Of a DNA stretch of 64,000 nt, positions 52,533-61,359 are shown piece by piece. Where the stretch lies: contig NZ_AP023287.1 in NCBI RefSeq assembly GCF_014218295.1, positions 4,526,001 to 4,590,000 of the forward strand. The letters run 5' to 3'. Made by a program: the position numbers and the translations under genes. Below the pieces are notes generated by a model that saw only the letters and a program-made list of their open reading frames with translations, was not told the DNA's origin and ran no database searches. This DNA is from Mycolicibacterium litorale (GTDB lineage Bacteria; Actinomycetota; Actinomycetes; Mycobacteriales; Mycobacteriaceae). Positions within the stretch are counted from its first letter, which is position 1; each line of letters begins with the position of its first letter.

Positions 52533-52581
52533 GATTTCGGTGTAGTTGGTTGCGCTGAGCGCGACTGGCTACACCGAAATC
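52533..52581. repeat. perfect 13-bp inverted repeat before the Baeyer-Villiger gene
   Basis: GATTTCGGTGTAG and CTACACCGAAATC are exact complements separated by 23 bp. The repeat covers most of the gap between the Rieske and Baeyer-Villiger genes and touches the stop codon of the former. Confidence 0.8.
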
Positions 52582-53941
52582 ACAACTCCTGTGGCTCGCC
52601 GGTGCCCATGTACTTGGACAGCTGGTAGTGCAGGTTGACCGTGCTGCGTTCGCGGTACGGGTTGGGCAGCGTGCCGGGGAAGCCCGCCGACTTCATGCCC
52701 TGCTGCACGGCCGCCATGTTGGAGAAGTCCTGCGGCAGCACCGACAGCCAGTTCGGGGAGTCCTTCGGGGTGTAGACCCATTCGGTCTCGGGCTCTTGAC
52801 CCTCGGGGTACAGCTCGAACACCGCCACCTCGAAGATGCACTTGTTCGGGTCGTAGCTCGGGTCGGGCCGGGCGCTGTAACACAGCGCGCTGGTCAGGCC
52901 CTGGCCGATCTGGAAGTTGGGGAAGATCTGCCATGCGGTGCCGCTCTGGCCGAGGATGTCCGGCGGGATCGTCGGCCAGATGACGCCGCGGGCCTCGTCG
53001 TCCCGGCGCGCCGACGCCAGCCAGTGCTGCAGCACCTCGTCGGCCGGTGTGCCCTCGGGCAGCTCGTCGACCAGCCGTTTGGCCGCGTTGACCAGCGTCT
53101 GTGTGGTGGTGGCGTTGGTCTCCTCCATGGTGTACACCTGCATCTCCGCGGTCGAGATGCGCGGGTCGCCGGTGCCGAGGCGGATCTTGGACTTGGTCTC
53201 GTCCATGCCCTTCGGGGCGTCGTAGCCGATGTTGCTGTGCTTGCCTTGCGCCTTCGCCCAGCCCTTGAACTCACCGAAGCGGTTGAACTCCGGGTGCGTG
53301 GTGAACACGTGGTAGGTCTCGTTGAACGCCTCGAGCGCGACCTTCCAGTTGCAGTCGAAGTTCAGCCACTTGCGCCACTTGTAGCGCATGTTCTCGAGGC
53401 CGAACGGATCGAGGATCTTCGCCGCCGGAAAGAGGTAGTCCGCCAACGGTTCACAGTCGGGGTCCATGTTGACGAACAGCCAGCCACCCCAGGCGTCGAC
53501 CCGCACCGGGGCGAGGTGGGTGTTACGCGGGGTGAGCTTGCCCTGCCAGTCGTCCTGTTCGCGGATGTGGGTGCAGGTGCCGTCGAGCCCGTAGGTCCAG
53601 CCGTGGAAGCCGCAGACGAACGACTTGCGCGCGCGGCCGCGGGCGTTCTTCGCGCCGTCCGGGGTGTCGATCAGCCGGCGGCCACGGTGCATGCACACGT
53701 TGTGGTGCGCCGCGAACTCCTGTGGCCCGGTCCGCACCACGATGATCGAGTCGTCGAGGAGGTCGTAGGTCAGATAGCTGCCGATCTCGGGAAGCTCCTC
53801 GACCCGGCCGACCTGCAACCAGACCTTGCGCCACAGCTTGTCCCGTTCGGCGCGTGCGTACTCCTCGGAGATGTAGGCCTCCACGCCGATGGTCATCGGT
53901 TCCGAGAGCTCCTCGGCCACTTCGATTTCCGTATCCGTCAT
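52580..53941 (-). CDS. Rieske non-heme iron oxygenase, alpha subunit
   Basis: 453 residues. The Rieske cluster ligands are CMHRGRRL near residue 80 and CGFHGWTYG near residue 110; the catalytic iron site follows in NETYHVFTTHPEF near residue 215. Large C-terminal catalytic domain. It hydroxylates a substrate with O2 and electrons from separate reductase components, which are not in this window. GGAGG lies 4 nt before the ATG at 53941; longer readings run antisense through the SDR gene. Confidence 0.92.
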   Translation of the reverse strand: MTDTEIEVAEELSEPMTIGVEAYISEEYARAERDKLWRKVWLQVGRVEELPEIGSYLTYDLLDDSIIVVRTGPQEFAAHHNVCMHRGRRLIDTPDGAKNARGRARKSFVCGFHGWTYGLDGTCTHIREQDDWQGKLTPRNTHLAPVRVDAWGGWLFVNMDPDCEPLADYLFPAAKILDPFGLENMRYKWRKWLNFDCNWKVALEAFNETYHVFTTHPEFNRFGEFKGWAKAQGKHSNIGYDAPKGMDETKSKIRLGTGDPRISTAEMQVYTMEETNATTTQTLVNAAKRLVDELPEGTPADEVLQHWLASARRDDEARGVIWPTIPPDILGQSGTAWQIFPNFQIGQGLTSALCYSARPDPSYDPNKCIFEVAVFELYPEGQEPETEWVYTPKDSPNWLSVLPQDFSNMAAVQQGMKSAGFPGTLPNPYRERSTVNLHYQLSKYMGTGEPQEL

Positions 53942-54786
53942 CAGACCTCCTTGATCGCGGAGCGGAAGTTCTCGTCCTTGAGGAACAGCGACGTGTTGTC
54001 GGCGCCCAGGTGTGTCCACTTGAGGTCGAGGCCACCGTCGACCAGCAGCGTCTGCCCGGTGATGTAGCTCGACATGTCCGACAGCAGGAACAGGATCGCG
54101 TCGGCCTGTTCGGCCGGGGTGCCGCGGCGGCCCATCGCGATGGCGGTGCGGTCGCGCACGGGGTCCTCGTCGACGTAAGTGGCCGACGCGGCGGTCTCGG
54201 TGACACCCGGCGCGACGGCATTGACCCGGATTCCGTCGAGGGCGAGTTCGACGGCCATCGTGCGAGTCATGGCGACGATCGCGGCCTTGGCCGTGCCGTA
54301 GGCGATGTGGAACGGTGCGGTGTTCATCCCGCTGATCGAGGACACCGAGACGATCGAGCCGTTGCGACCCTGGCTGCGCAGCTCCCGGCTCACCGCCTGG
54401 CTCATGAAGAACGCGGTCTCCAGGTTGGCGGTGAACAGCGCCCGCCAGTCGTCGCGGGTGACGCGGGTGGCCGGCATCCACGTCGCGGGTGCGGCGCCGC
54501 CGGCGACGTTGACCAGACCGTAGAGGGCGCCGTCGATACGCCGGGCGGCGTCCATCACGGTTGCGATGCCGTCGTCGGTCGAGGCGTCGGCGGCGACCGT
54601 CACGATCGACAGACCCTTGTCGATCAGCGGGCCGACGTGCTGGTCGAGGTTGTCCTGGTTGCGGCTGACGGCGATGACGGTCGCGCCGGCCGAGGCGGCC
54701 CGCTCGGTCACGGTGGTGCCGATGCCGCCACCGCCCGCGCCGGAGACGATGACGACGCGGCCGCCGAGGCCCAGGGTGTCCTGCAT
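53941..54786 (-). CDS. short-chain dehydrogenase/reductase, first gene of the minus operon
   Basis: 281 residues from ATG 54786. SGAGGGGIGTTVTERAASAG is an SDR coenzyme loop, with NVAGG, a Ser in SVSSISG and YGTAKAAI. Next to a Rieske oxygenase it could be a diol or alcohol dehydrogenase (inference). An ATG at 54813 is an alternative start, since it would lie about 17 nt after the predicted start of transcription. The 23-bp palindrome lies just upstream. Confidence 0.85.
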   Translation of the reverse strand: MQDTLGLGGRVVIVSGAGGGGIGTTVTERAASAGATVIAVSRNQDNLDQHVGPLIDKGLSIVTVAADASTDDGIATVMDAARRIDGALYGLVNVAGGAAPATWMPATRVTRDDWRALFTANLETAFFMSQAVSRELRSQGRNGSIVSVSSISGMNTAPFHIAYGTAKAAIVAMTRTMAVELALDGIRVNAVAPGVTETAASATYVDEDPVRDRTAIAMGRRGTPAEQADAILFLLSDMSSYITGQTLLVDGGLDLKWTHLGADNTSLFLKDENFRSAIKEV

Positions 54787-54816
54787 CCGGAAGCCTATTT
54801 GTCCGGACGACATACG

Positions 54817-54839
54817 GTGCTCTGCATATTGCAGAACAC
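54817..54839. promoter_or_regulatory. 23-bp palindromic operator between divergent operons
   Basis: TCTGCA-TAT-TGCAGA flanked by GTGC and ACAC, so 10 of 11 positions pair around the centre. It lies in the gap between the SDR/Rieske operon and the SMP-30/GntR operon. A TTGACT at 54867-54862 and TAGTGT at 54841-54836 on the minus strand suggest that it overlaps a promoter. Confidence 0.75.
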
Positions 54840-54931
54840 TATTCCGCAGCGATAATCCGGCAGTCAAGGGCTGTACGGAGGCTTTGCGCACCTATTGTCT
54901 GGACTAGTCGGTGTTGATAACGTCGCCAGCC

Positions 54932-56551
54932 ATGACGTCGCCAACCGAGTCGTTGCAGGCCACCCGCTACCCCGGTGCGCGGCCGACCGCCGCCGACGGA
55001 TGGACCGTCGAGCGGCTGACCGCGCCGAGCCGGTTGTTCGGCGCCAACGGGCTGCGCACCGGACCGGACGGGCGGGTGTATGTCGCCCAGGTGACCGGCA
55101 GCCAGATCAGCGCGTTGGACCTCGTGGACGGGAGCCTCGAGACGGTCAGCCCCAAGGGCGGTGACATCGTCAGCCCCGACGACGTGGCCTTCGGTCCGGA
55201 CGGCGCCCTGTACGCGACCGAGGTGATGGAAGGGCGGGTCAGCGTCCGCGCGAGCGACGGGCGGACCCGGGTCCTGCGCGATGATCTGCCCTGCGCCAAC
55301 GGCATCACCGTGCACGACGGCCGACTGTTCGTCAATGAGTGCCGCGAGGGTGGGCGGCTGATGGAACTCGACCGCGACGGCGGAATCGTCCGCGTCCTGG
55401 CCGAGAACCTGCCTTCGCCGAACGCGATGGAGGCCGGTCCGGACGGACTGCTGTACTACCCGCTGATGACCGCCAACGAGATCTGGCGAGTGAATCCTGA
55501 CGGGGGTGAGCCGCAACGGGTCGCCGGCGACCTCGGGGTGCCCGACGCGGTCAAGTTCGACCGGCACGGCAACATCGTCTCCACCCAGGTCGCCAACGGC
55601 CAGGTGCTGCGCATCGACCCCCGCACCGGGTCGAAAGCCTCACTCGCACAGTTGCATCCGGGATTGGACAACCTGACCTTCGTCGGTGACCGGCTCTTCG
55701 TGTCCAACTTCACCGGCGAGATCACCGAGATCCTGCCCGACGGGGAGACCCGCACCACCCTGCCCGGGGGCTTGAACTGGCCGCTGGACCTCGCGGTCGG
55801 TGACGACGGCACGCTCTACGTCGCCGACGGCACCTACTTCTACGCGCTGCGGGCCGACGGTTCCCTGCAGACGGTCGGCATGCTGTTCACTCCGGGCTAC
55901 CCCGGCTTCCTGCGCGGGCTCGCCGCCGCGGGGAGCGGTGAATTCGTGGTCACCACGTCGGGCGGGCAGGTCACGCGCTACCGGCCCGCCACGGGCGAGA
56001 GCAACGTGATCGCCGACGGGTTCGACCAGCTCTACGGAATCGCCCTCGCCCCGGGAGGGGCGGTGGTGTTCGCAGAGCTCGGCACCGGGCGGGTGCACTC
56101 GGCGCACGGCGGCACCGTCCAGCTTCTGGCGTCAGGTCTACGGGACCCGATCGGGGTGGCCGTCGCGCCCGACGGAACACCGCTGGTCGCCGAATCCGGC
56201 GCAGGCCGCGTGGTGCGCCTGGCCGGAAGCCACGTCGTCCCTGTGATCGACGGATTGCAGCGTCCACAGGGACTGCTGACCGAAGGCGGGATCCTCTACG
56301 TCGTGGACGCCGGCGCGAAGGAGGTGCTCGCCGTCGACATGAACAGCGGAGAGCGCCGGACCATCGCGTCCGGCCTGCCCGTCGGCCCGCCCCCGGGCGT
56401 GCATCCCAAACCGCTGCGCGGGATGCCGCCGTTCTCCGGACCGCAGGGCCCGTTCGCCGGGATCGCCATGGGACCGGACGGCACGCTGTTCGTCTCCGCC
56501 GACGGCGACGGCAGCGTGCTGGCGTTGCGGCGGGACACCGCACCGGCATGA
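54932..56551 (+). CDS. SMP-30/gluconolactonase-like beta-propeller protein
   Basis: 539 residues. Repeated GPDG(R/A)(V/L)Y(V/A) strands (near residues 45, 85, 165 and onward to the C-terminus) describe one or two beta-propellers of the SMP-30/NHL type. Related enzymes are calcium-dependent lactonases. That would suit opening a lactone made by the Baeyer-Villiger enzyme across the divergent promoter (inference). There is no signal peptide. ATG 54932 has no clear ribosome site; GTG 54911 is an alternative. Confidence 0.75.
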   Translation: MTSPTESLQATRYPGARPTAADGWTVERLTAPSRLFGANGLRTGPDGRVYVAQVTGSQISALDLVDGSLETVSPKGGDIVSPDDVAFGPDGALYATEVMEGRVSVRASDGRTRVLRDDLPCANGITVHDGRLFVNECREGGRLMELDRDGGIVRVLAENLPSPNAMEAGPDGLLYYPLMTANEIWRVNPDGGEPQRVAGDLGVPDAVKFDRHGNIVSTQVANGQVLRIDPRTGSKASLAQLHPGLDNLTFVGDRLFVSNFTGEITEILPDGETRTTLPGGLNWPLDLAVGDDGTLYVADGTYFYALRADGSLQTVGMLFTPGYPGFLRGLAAAGSGEFVVTTSGGQVTRYRPATGESNVIADGFDQLYGIALAPGGAVVFAELGTGRVHSAHGGTVQLLASGLRDPIGVAVAPDGTPLVAESGAGRVVRLAGSHVVPVIDGLQRPQGLLTEGGILYVVDAGAKEVLAVDMNSGERRTIASGLPVGPPPGVHPKPLRGMPPFSGPQGPFAGIAMGPDGTLFVSADGDGSVLALRRDTAPA

Positions 56552-57285
56552 GCGTCACCCACCCCGAGCACCGCTACCTGCAGGTGGCGCGCACCCTGCG
56601 CAAGGAGATCGTCGACGGGGTGTACCCCGTCGGCTCACAGCTGCCCACCGAACACGAACTGTGTGAGCGGTTCGCGGTGAGCCGCTTCACCATCCGCGAG
56701 GCACTGCGCCGGCTTCGCGAGGACAACCTGGTCACCTCGCGGCCGCGGGCGGGCACGCTGGTGGTGCCCCGCCCCGAGGGCAACACCTACGCGCAGGACG
56801 TGATGTCGATCGACGATCTGCTGGCGTTCGCCGCGGGCGCGCAGTTCACGATCGAGTCGAACACGACCGTGACCGTGGACGAGGAGCTGGCCGCCAGGAC
56901 ACACCTCGCCGTCGGCTCGGAATGGCTTGCGGTGCAGGGGTTCCGGCAGGCCGACGCGGCGTCCACCCCGATCTGCCGCACCGAGTACTACATCAACCGC
57001 GCATTCGCCGCGGTCGGCCGATTGCTGCCCCGCCACACCGGACCGATCTTCCCGCTGATCGAGGACCTGTTCGGGGTCAGCGTGGTCGAGGTGCACCAGG
57101 AGATCGCCGCGGTGGTGCTGTCGGCTGAACTGGCCGAGAAGCTCGGCGTCGCAGCCGGCGACGCCGCCCTGCAGATGCAGCGGACCTACATCACCTCCGA
57201 CGGTGAGGTCGCCCAGGTCACCGTCAACACCCATCCGTCGACCCGCTACCGGCATTTGATGACGATGCGCCGCGTCAAGGGCTGA
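56548..57285 (+). CDS. GntR-family regulator, HutC type (UTRA domain)
   Basis: 245 residues. HTH: VYPVGSQLPTEHELCERFAVSRFTIREALRRLREDNLVTSRPRAGT. Residues 95-240 fit a UTRA effector domain (FRQADAASTPICRTEYYIN, QMQRTYIT). It overlaps the propeller gene by 4 bp. It is the only regulator inside the two divergent catabolic operons and so a good candidate controller, although the palindrome found here lacks the GTnTAnAC core usual for HutC. Confidence 0.87.
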   Translation: MSVTHPEHRYLQVARTLRKEIVDGVYPVGSQLPTEHELCERFAVSRFTIREALRRLREDNLVTSRPRAGTLVVPRPEGNTYAQDVMSIDDLLAFAAGAQFTIESNTTVTVDEELAARTHLAVGSEWLAVQGFRQADAASTPICRTEYYINRAFAAVGRLLPRHTGPIFPLIEDLFGVSVVEVHQEIAAVVLSAELAEKLGVAAGDAALQMQRTYITSDGEVAQVTVNTHPSTRYRHLMTMRRVKG

Positions 57286-57288
57286 GCG

Positions 57289-58851
57289 GTGCCCCTCCGC
57301 TCCGACGACAGCCGCGTCGCGGACGCCTACGCCCGCGGCCTGTGGGTCGACCGCACGCTGGCCGACACCCTGCGCGACGCCGCGCGCGACACCCCCGACC
57401 GGGTCGTCGTGCTCGACGGCGCCCACCGGCTCACCTGCGCCGGCCTGCTGGAAGACGCCACCGCGCTGGCGCTTTCACTCACCGCGCGGATGGCGCCCGG
57501 CAGCGTCGTGTCGTTCATGCTGCCCAACTGGCACGAGGCGGCGGTGGTGTACCTCGGGGCGACGCTCGCCGGAATGGTCGTCAACCCGATCCTGCCGTCG
57601 CTGCGCGACCACGAACTGCGCTTCCTGCTCGACGACGCGGACAGCCGGATGATCTTCGTCCCCGGCCGCTTCCGCGGGCATGACTACGCCGACATGCTGC
57701 ACCGGGTGACCGCCACGCTGGACCGCCCACCCGAGGTGGTGGTGGTTCGTGGTGACGCCGCAGGCCACACCCCGTATCCGGTCCTGTTCGACGATCCGCC
57801 GCCCGGCTCCCTGCACACGGCCGCTCCGGACGAGGTTCGGATGGTCATGTACACCTCCGGAACCACCGGACGGCCCAAAGGCGTTCTGCACACGCACAAT
57901 TCAATCCACGCGCTGATCTGCCAGATCCGCGATCACTGGCGGGTGGAGCCGGGTGACACCTTCTGCGTGCCCTCCCCCATCGCCCACATCGGCGGGTCCA
58001 TCTACGCGTTCGAGTGCCCGCTGCTGCTGGGAACGACCGCGGTGCTGATGGAACGCTGGGACGCCGACGCGGCCGTCGCGCTGATGACCGCGCAGCGATG
58101 TACGCACATGGCGGGCGCCACCCCGTTCCTCGAACAACTCCTGGCCGCGGCGGAGCGTGCGGACACCCGGCTGCCGGACCTGAAGGTGTTCATCTGCGGC
58201 GGGGCGTCGGTTCCCCCGTCGCTGATCCGGCGGGCCACCGCGTTTTTCACGCGCGCGGCGGTGAGCCGGGTGTACGGGTCGACCGAAGTCCCGGTCACCA
58301 CCGTCGGCGCACTCGACGACCCGGAACACGCCGCGGAGACCGACGGCAGGCCGGGGATCGCCGAGGTCCGCCTGGTCGACGGCGAGCTCCGGGCGCGCGG
58401 TCCGCAGATGCTCGTCGGCTACCTGCACCCGGAGGACGACCTCGACTCGTTCGACGAGGACGGGTTCTTCCGCACCGGTGACCTGGGCCGGTGGGACGGT
58501 CGCCACCTCGTCGTCACCGGACGCGCGAAGGACATCATCATCCGCAACGGCGAGAACATCTCCCCCAAGGAGATCGAGGACCTGCTCGCCGGTGAGGTCG
58601 GGATCGCGGAGATCGCCGTGGTCGGGGTCCCCGACGAGCGCACGGGCGAACGGGCCTGTGCGGTGATCGTGCCGACCGAACGCCCCGGCCCGGACGTGGC
58701 GGACCTGAGCCGGGTACTGCGCGCCCACGGGGTGGCTCCGTTCAAGATTCCCGAACAGGTGGCGATCTGGGACTCGTTGCCGCGCAACGACGCCGGAAAA
58801 GTTCTCAAGCACCGGATCCGGTCGGTGCTGACGACTCAGAAGGGGCAGTGA
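57289..58851 (+). CDS. acyl-CoA ligase (AMP-forming), first
   Basis: 520 residues. The P-loop-like MYTSGTTGRPKGV near residue 187, YGSTEVPV, TGDLGRWDGRHLVVTGRAKDIIIRNGENISPKEIE and the Lys of NDAGKVLKHRI form the full ANL enzyme pattern. It activates a carboxylic acid with ATP and CoA. GTG start 3 bp after the GntR gene; same operon. Confidence 0.92.
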   Translation: MPLRSDDSRVADAYARGLWVDRTLADTLRDAARDTPDRVVVLDGAHRLTCAGLLEDATALALSLTARMAPGSVVSFMLPNWHEAAVVYLGATLAGMVVNPILPSLRDHELRFLLDDADSRMIFVPGRFRGHDYADMLHRVTATLDRPPEVVVVRGDAAGHTPYPVLFDDPPPGSLHTAAPDEVRMVMYTSGTTGRPKGVLHTHNSIHALICQIRDHWRVEPGDTFCVPSPIAHIGGSIYAFECPLLLGTTAVLMERWDADAAVALMTAQRCTHMAGATPFLEQLLAAAERADTRLPDLKVFICGGASVPPSLIRRATAFFTRAAVSRVYGSTEVPVTTVGALDDPEHAAETDGRPGIAEVRLVDGELRARGPQMLVGYLHPEDDLDSFDEDGFFRTGDLGRWDGRHLVVTGRAKDIIIRNGENISPKEIEDLLAGEVGIAEIAVVGVPDERTGERACAVIVPTERPGPDVADLSRVLRAHGVAPFKIPEQVAIWDSLPRNDAGKVLKHRIRSVLTTQKGQ

Positions 58852-58852
58852 G

Positions 58853-59629
58853 ATGCGGGTCGCGATCGTGACGGGGGCCAGCAGCGGCATCGGCTTCGGG
58901 TGCGCCACCATGCTCGCCGAGGCCGGGATGGCGGTGCTGGGCACCGGCCGCGACGAGGAACGGCTCGCCGAACTGCGCGTTGCCGTCGGAGATCCCGACC
59001 GGATCGAGACGCTGGCCGTCGACCTGACCGCCGACGACGGCCCGCAGCGCGTCGTGGCCGCCGCCGTGGAGCGCTGGGGGCACGTCGACGTCCTGGTCAA
59101 CAACGCCGGGGTGGGCAGCCCGAAACCGCTGCACGAGACCGACGACGAAACCCTCGACTACTTCCTCGGTCTGATGCTGCGGGCACCGTTCCGGCTGGCC
59201 CGCGACGTCATCCCGCACATGGGCTCCGGGTCGGCGATCATCAACGTCACGTCGACGTTCGCGGTCGTCGGCGGGTTGCGCGGCGGTGCGTACTCCGCGG
59301 CCAAGGGCGGGCTGACGGCGCTGACCACTCACATCGCCTGCCAGTACGGCCCGCAGGGGATCCGGTGCAACGCCGTCGCCCCCGGGGTCACGCTGACACC
59401 GATGGTGGCCCACCGCCTCGACGACGAGCGGTTCCGCAAGATCAACACCGAGATGACGCCGTATCCGCGCCTCGGCAAGGTCGAGGACATCGCCGCCACA
59501 GTGGCGTTCCTGTGCTCCGAGGCCGGCAGCTTCATCAACGGGCAGACCATCGTCGTCGACGGCGGCTGGAGTTCGACCAAGTACCTGTCGGACTTCGCGC
59601 TGTCCGCCGAATGGGTCGCGCGGCCGTGA
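58853..59629 (+). CDS. short-chain dehydrogenase/reductase
   Basis: 258 residues: VTGASSGIGFGCATMLAEAG, NNAGVG, a Ser in NVTSTF, YSAAKGGLTAL, and a C-terminal FINGQTIVVDGGWSS. A classical SDR with normal length. One bp after the ligase stop, and its own stop overlaps the next GTG. Confidence 0.9.
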   Translation: MRVAIVTGASSGIGFGCATMLAEAGMAVLGTGRDEERLAELRVAVGDPDRIETLAVDLTADDGPQRVVAAAVERWGHVDVLVNNAGVGSPKPLHETDDETLDYFLGLMLRAPFRLARDVIPHMGSGSAIINVTSTFAVVGGLRGGAYSAAKGGLTALTTHIACQYGPQGIRCNAVAPGVTLTPMVAHRLDDERFRKINTEMTPYPRLGKVEDIAATVAFLCSEAGSFINGQTIVVDGGWSSTKYLSDFALSAEWVARP

Positions 59630-61086
59630 ACCTGTTCGCGCTGCTCGACCAGGCCGCCGCGCGATTCGGCGACCGCGGTGCGGTGTACTGCGGTGAGCGA
59701 CGGGTCGTCACGTGGGCGGGACTGCGGGAGCGCGCACTGCGACTGGCCGGCTCCCTGCAGGGCGCGCCGGGTACCCGGATCGCGGTGGCCTCGGAGAACC
59801 GCCCGGAGATCGTCGAGCTGATGTTCGGGATCTGGGCCGCGGAGTTCGTGTACGTCCCGATCAACTACAAGCTGCACCCGCGGGAGATGGCCGACATCGT
59901 CGTCGATTCCGGTGCGGCACAGGTGTTCGCGTCCCCGAAGATCGCCGCGCGGCTCGACCTGGACGTGCCGGTCGAGACGGTCGGCGGCGAATCGTACGAG
60001 CAGTGGTTCCGCACCGAACCCGCCGCCGCGCCGGACACCGACCCGGCCGCACTGGCGTGGCTGTTCTACACCAGCGGCACGACGGGCCGCTCCAAGGGCG
60101 CGATGCTCTCGCACCGCAACCTGATGGCGATGACGGTGGCCCACCTCGCGGATTTCGATGCGCCGGACCAGGATTGCAGCCTGGTCCACGGTGCGCCGAT
60201 GTCGCACGGATCGGGCCTCTACATCCCGCCGTATGTGTTGCGGGGGGCCCGGCAGGTGATCCCGGAGTCCGGGGCGTTCGACCCCGGCGAATTCCTCGAC
60301 CTGTGCGAACACCATCCCGGCTGCAGCGCCTTCCTCGCGCCCACGATGGTGCAACGCCTGGTGGCAACCGGCCGCGACCGCCCGCGCCACCTGCGCACCG
60401 TCGTCTACGGCGGCGGACCGATGTACGTCGACAGCCTCAAGAAGGCGATGACCGCGTTCGGCCCGATCTTCACCCAGCTCTACGGGCAGGGTGAGGCGCC
60501 GATGACGATCACCGGGCTGCGCCGGGCCGACCACCTCTGCGCGGACGATGCGATCCTCGGATCGGTGGGGTACGCGCGCTCCGGCGTCGACGTCGCGGTG
60601 GTACGCGAGGACGGCACACCGGCCGCGATCGGCGAGATCGGCGAGATCGTCTGCTGCGGCGACGTCGTCATGTCCGGGTACTGGAACAACCCCGCGGCCA
60701 CCGCGGCGACACTGCGGGGAGGCTGGCTGCACACCGGAGACATGGGCTCGTTCGACGACCGCGGCTACCTCACGTTGCGGGACCGGTCGAAGGACGTGGT
60801 GATCAGCGGCGGCAGCAACATCTACCCCCGCGAGGTCGAGGAGGTGCTCATCGAGCATCCCGGCGTGACCGAAGCCTGCGTGGTCGGCGCACCGGACGAG
60901 GAGTGGGGTGAGGTCGTCGTCGCCTTCATCGTCGGCACGGCCGATCCGGCGGAGCTCGATGCGCACCTGCTGACCCGCATCGCCCGGTTCAAGCGGCCCA
61001 AACGGTACGAGTTCCTCGACGAGCTGCCGAAGAACAGCTACGGCAAGGTGCTCAAGCGGGCGTTACGGGAGCAGTTGGCGCAGTGA
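59626..61086 (+). CDS. acyl-CoA ligase (AMP-forming), second
   Basis: 486 residues from the GTG overlapping the SDR stop. YTSGTTGRSKGAMLSH near residue 145, YGQGEAPM, TGDMGSFDDRGYLTLRDRSKDVVISGGSNIYPREVEE and the Lys of NSYGKVLKRAL give a complete ANL ligase. Compared with the first ligase, the N-terminal domain is shorter. It ends the plus-strand catabolic operon. Confidence 0.92.
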   Translation: MNLFALLDQAAARFGDRGAVYCGERRVVTWAGLRERALRLAGSLQGAPGTRIAVASENRPEIVELMFGIWAAEFVYVPINYKLHPREMADIVVDSGAAQVFASPKIAARLDLDVPVETVGGESYEQWFRTEPAAAPDTDPAALAWLFYTSGTTGRSKGAMLSHRNLMAMTVAHLADFDAPDQDCSLVHGAPMSHGSGLYIPPYVLRGARQVIPESGAFDPGEFLDLCEHHPGCSAFLAPTMVQRLVATGRDRPRHLRTVVYGGGPMYVDSLKKAMTAFGPIFTQLYGQGEAPMTITGLRRADHLCADDAILGSVGYARSGVDVAVVREDGTPAAIGEIGEIVCCGDVVMSGYWNNPAATAATLRGGWLHTGDMGSFDDRGYLTLRDRSKDVVISGGSNIYPREVEEVLIEHPGVTEACVVGAPDEEWGEVVVAFIVGTADPAELDAHLLTRIARFKRPKRYEFLDELPKNSYGKVLKRALREQLAQ

Positions 61087-61323
61087 CTGCGCGGGAGGCA
61101 TCCCCGCGGCGAATCACCATATGGGGCCGCGAACCAGCTCGGTCGGGTGACGAGGGGATGGCGATCGTCCCGTCGAGGCCCGCCGTCATCTGACGACCGT
61201 GTCCTGACTCTCACCAACGATTCGCCCACGGTTCAGTCGACTGGGGGTCGCATGGCAGTCGAACGGTTGACGGACCGCGCGCCATCGGCCCGCGGTCTGG
61301 TCGACGAGACACCGGAAAGCCGG

Positions 61324-61354
61324 TTGACGACGTTTGTTCACTGACTATAGTCAG
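61324..61354 (+). promoter_or_regulatory. promoter with overlapping palindrome, leaderless
   Basis: TTGACG (61324-61329), 16 nt, TATAGT (61346-61351). The perfect palindrome CTGACTATAGTCAG (61341-61354) covers the -10 hexamer. Transcription would begin at about 61358-61360, on the ATG itself. Confidence 0.75.
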
Positions 61355-61359
61355 CGCAC

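Noticed and set aside
52521..52581. Rho-independent terminator after the Rieske gene
   Set aside because: The inverted repeat has a 23-nt loop and no T-run, and the next gene follows at once on the same strand, so I list it only as an inverted repeat.
61147..61344. 65-codon open frame upstream of the membrane protein
   Set aside because: No ribosome site, no signal or domain, and it overlaps the predicted promoter.
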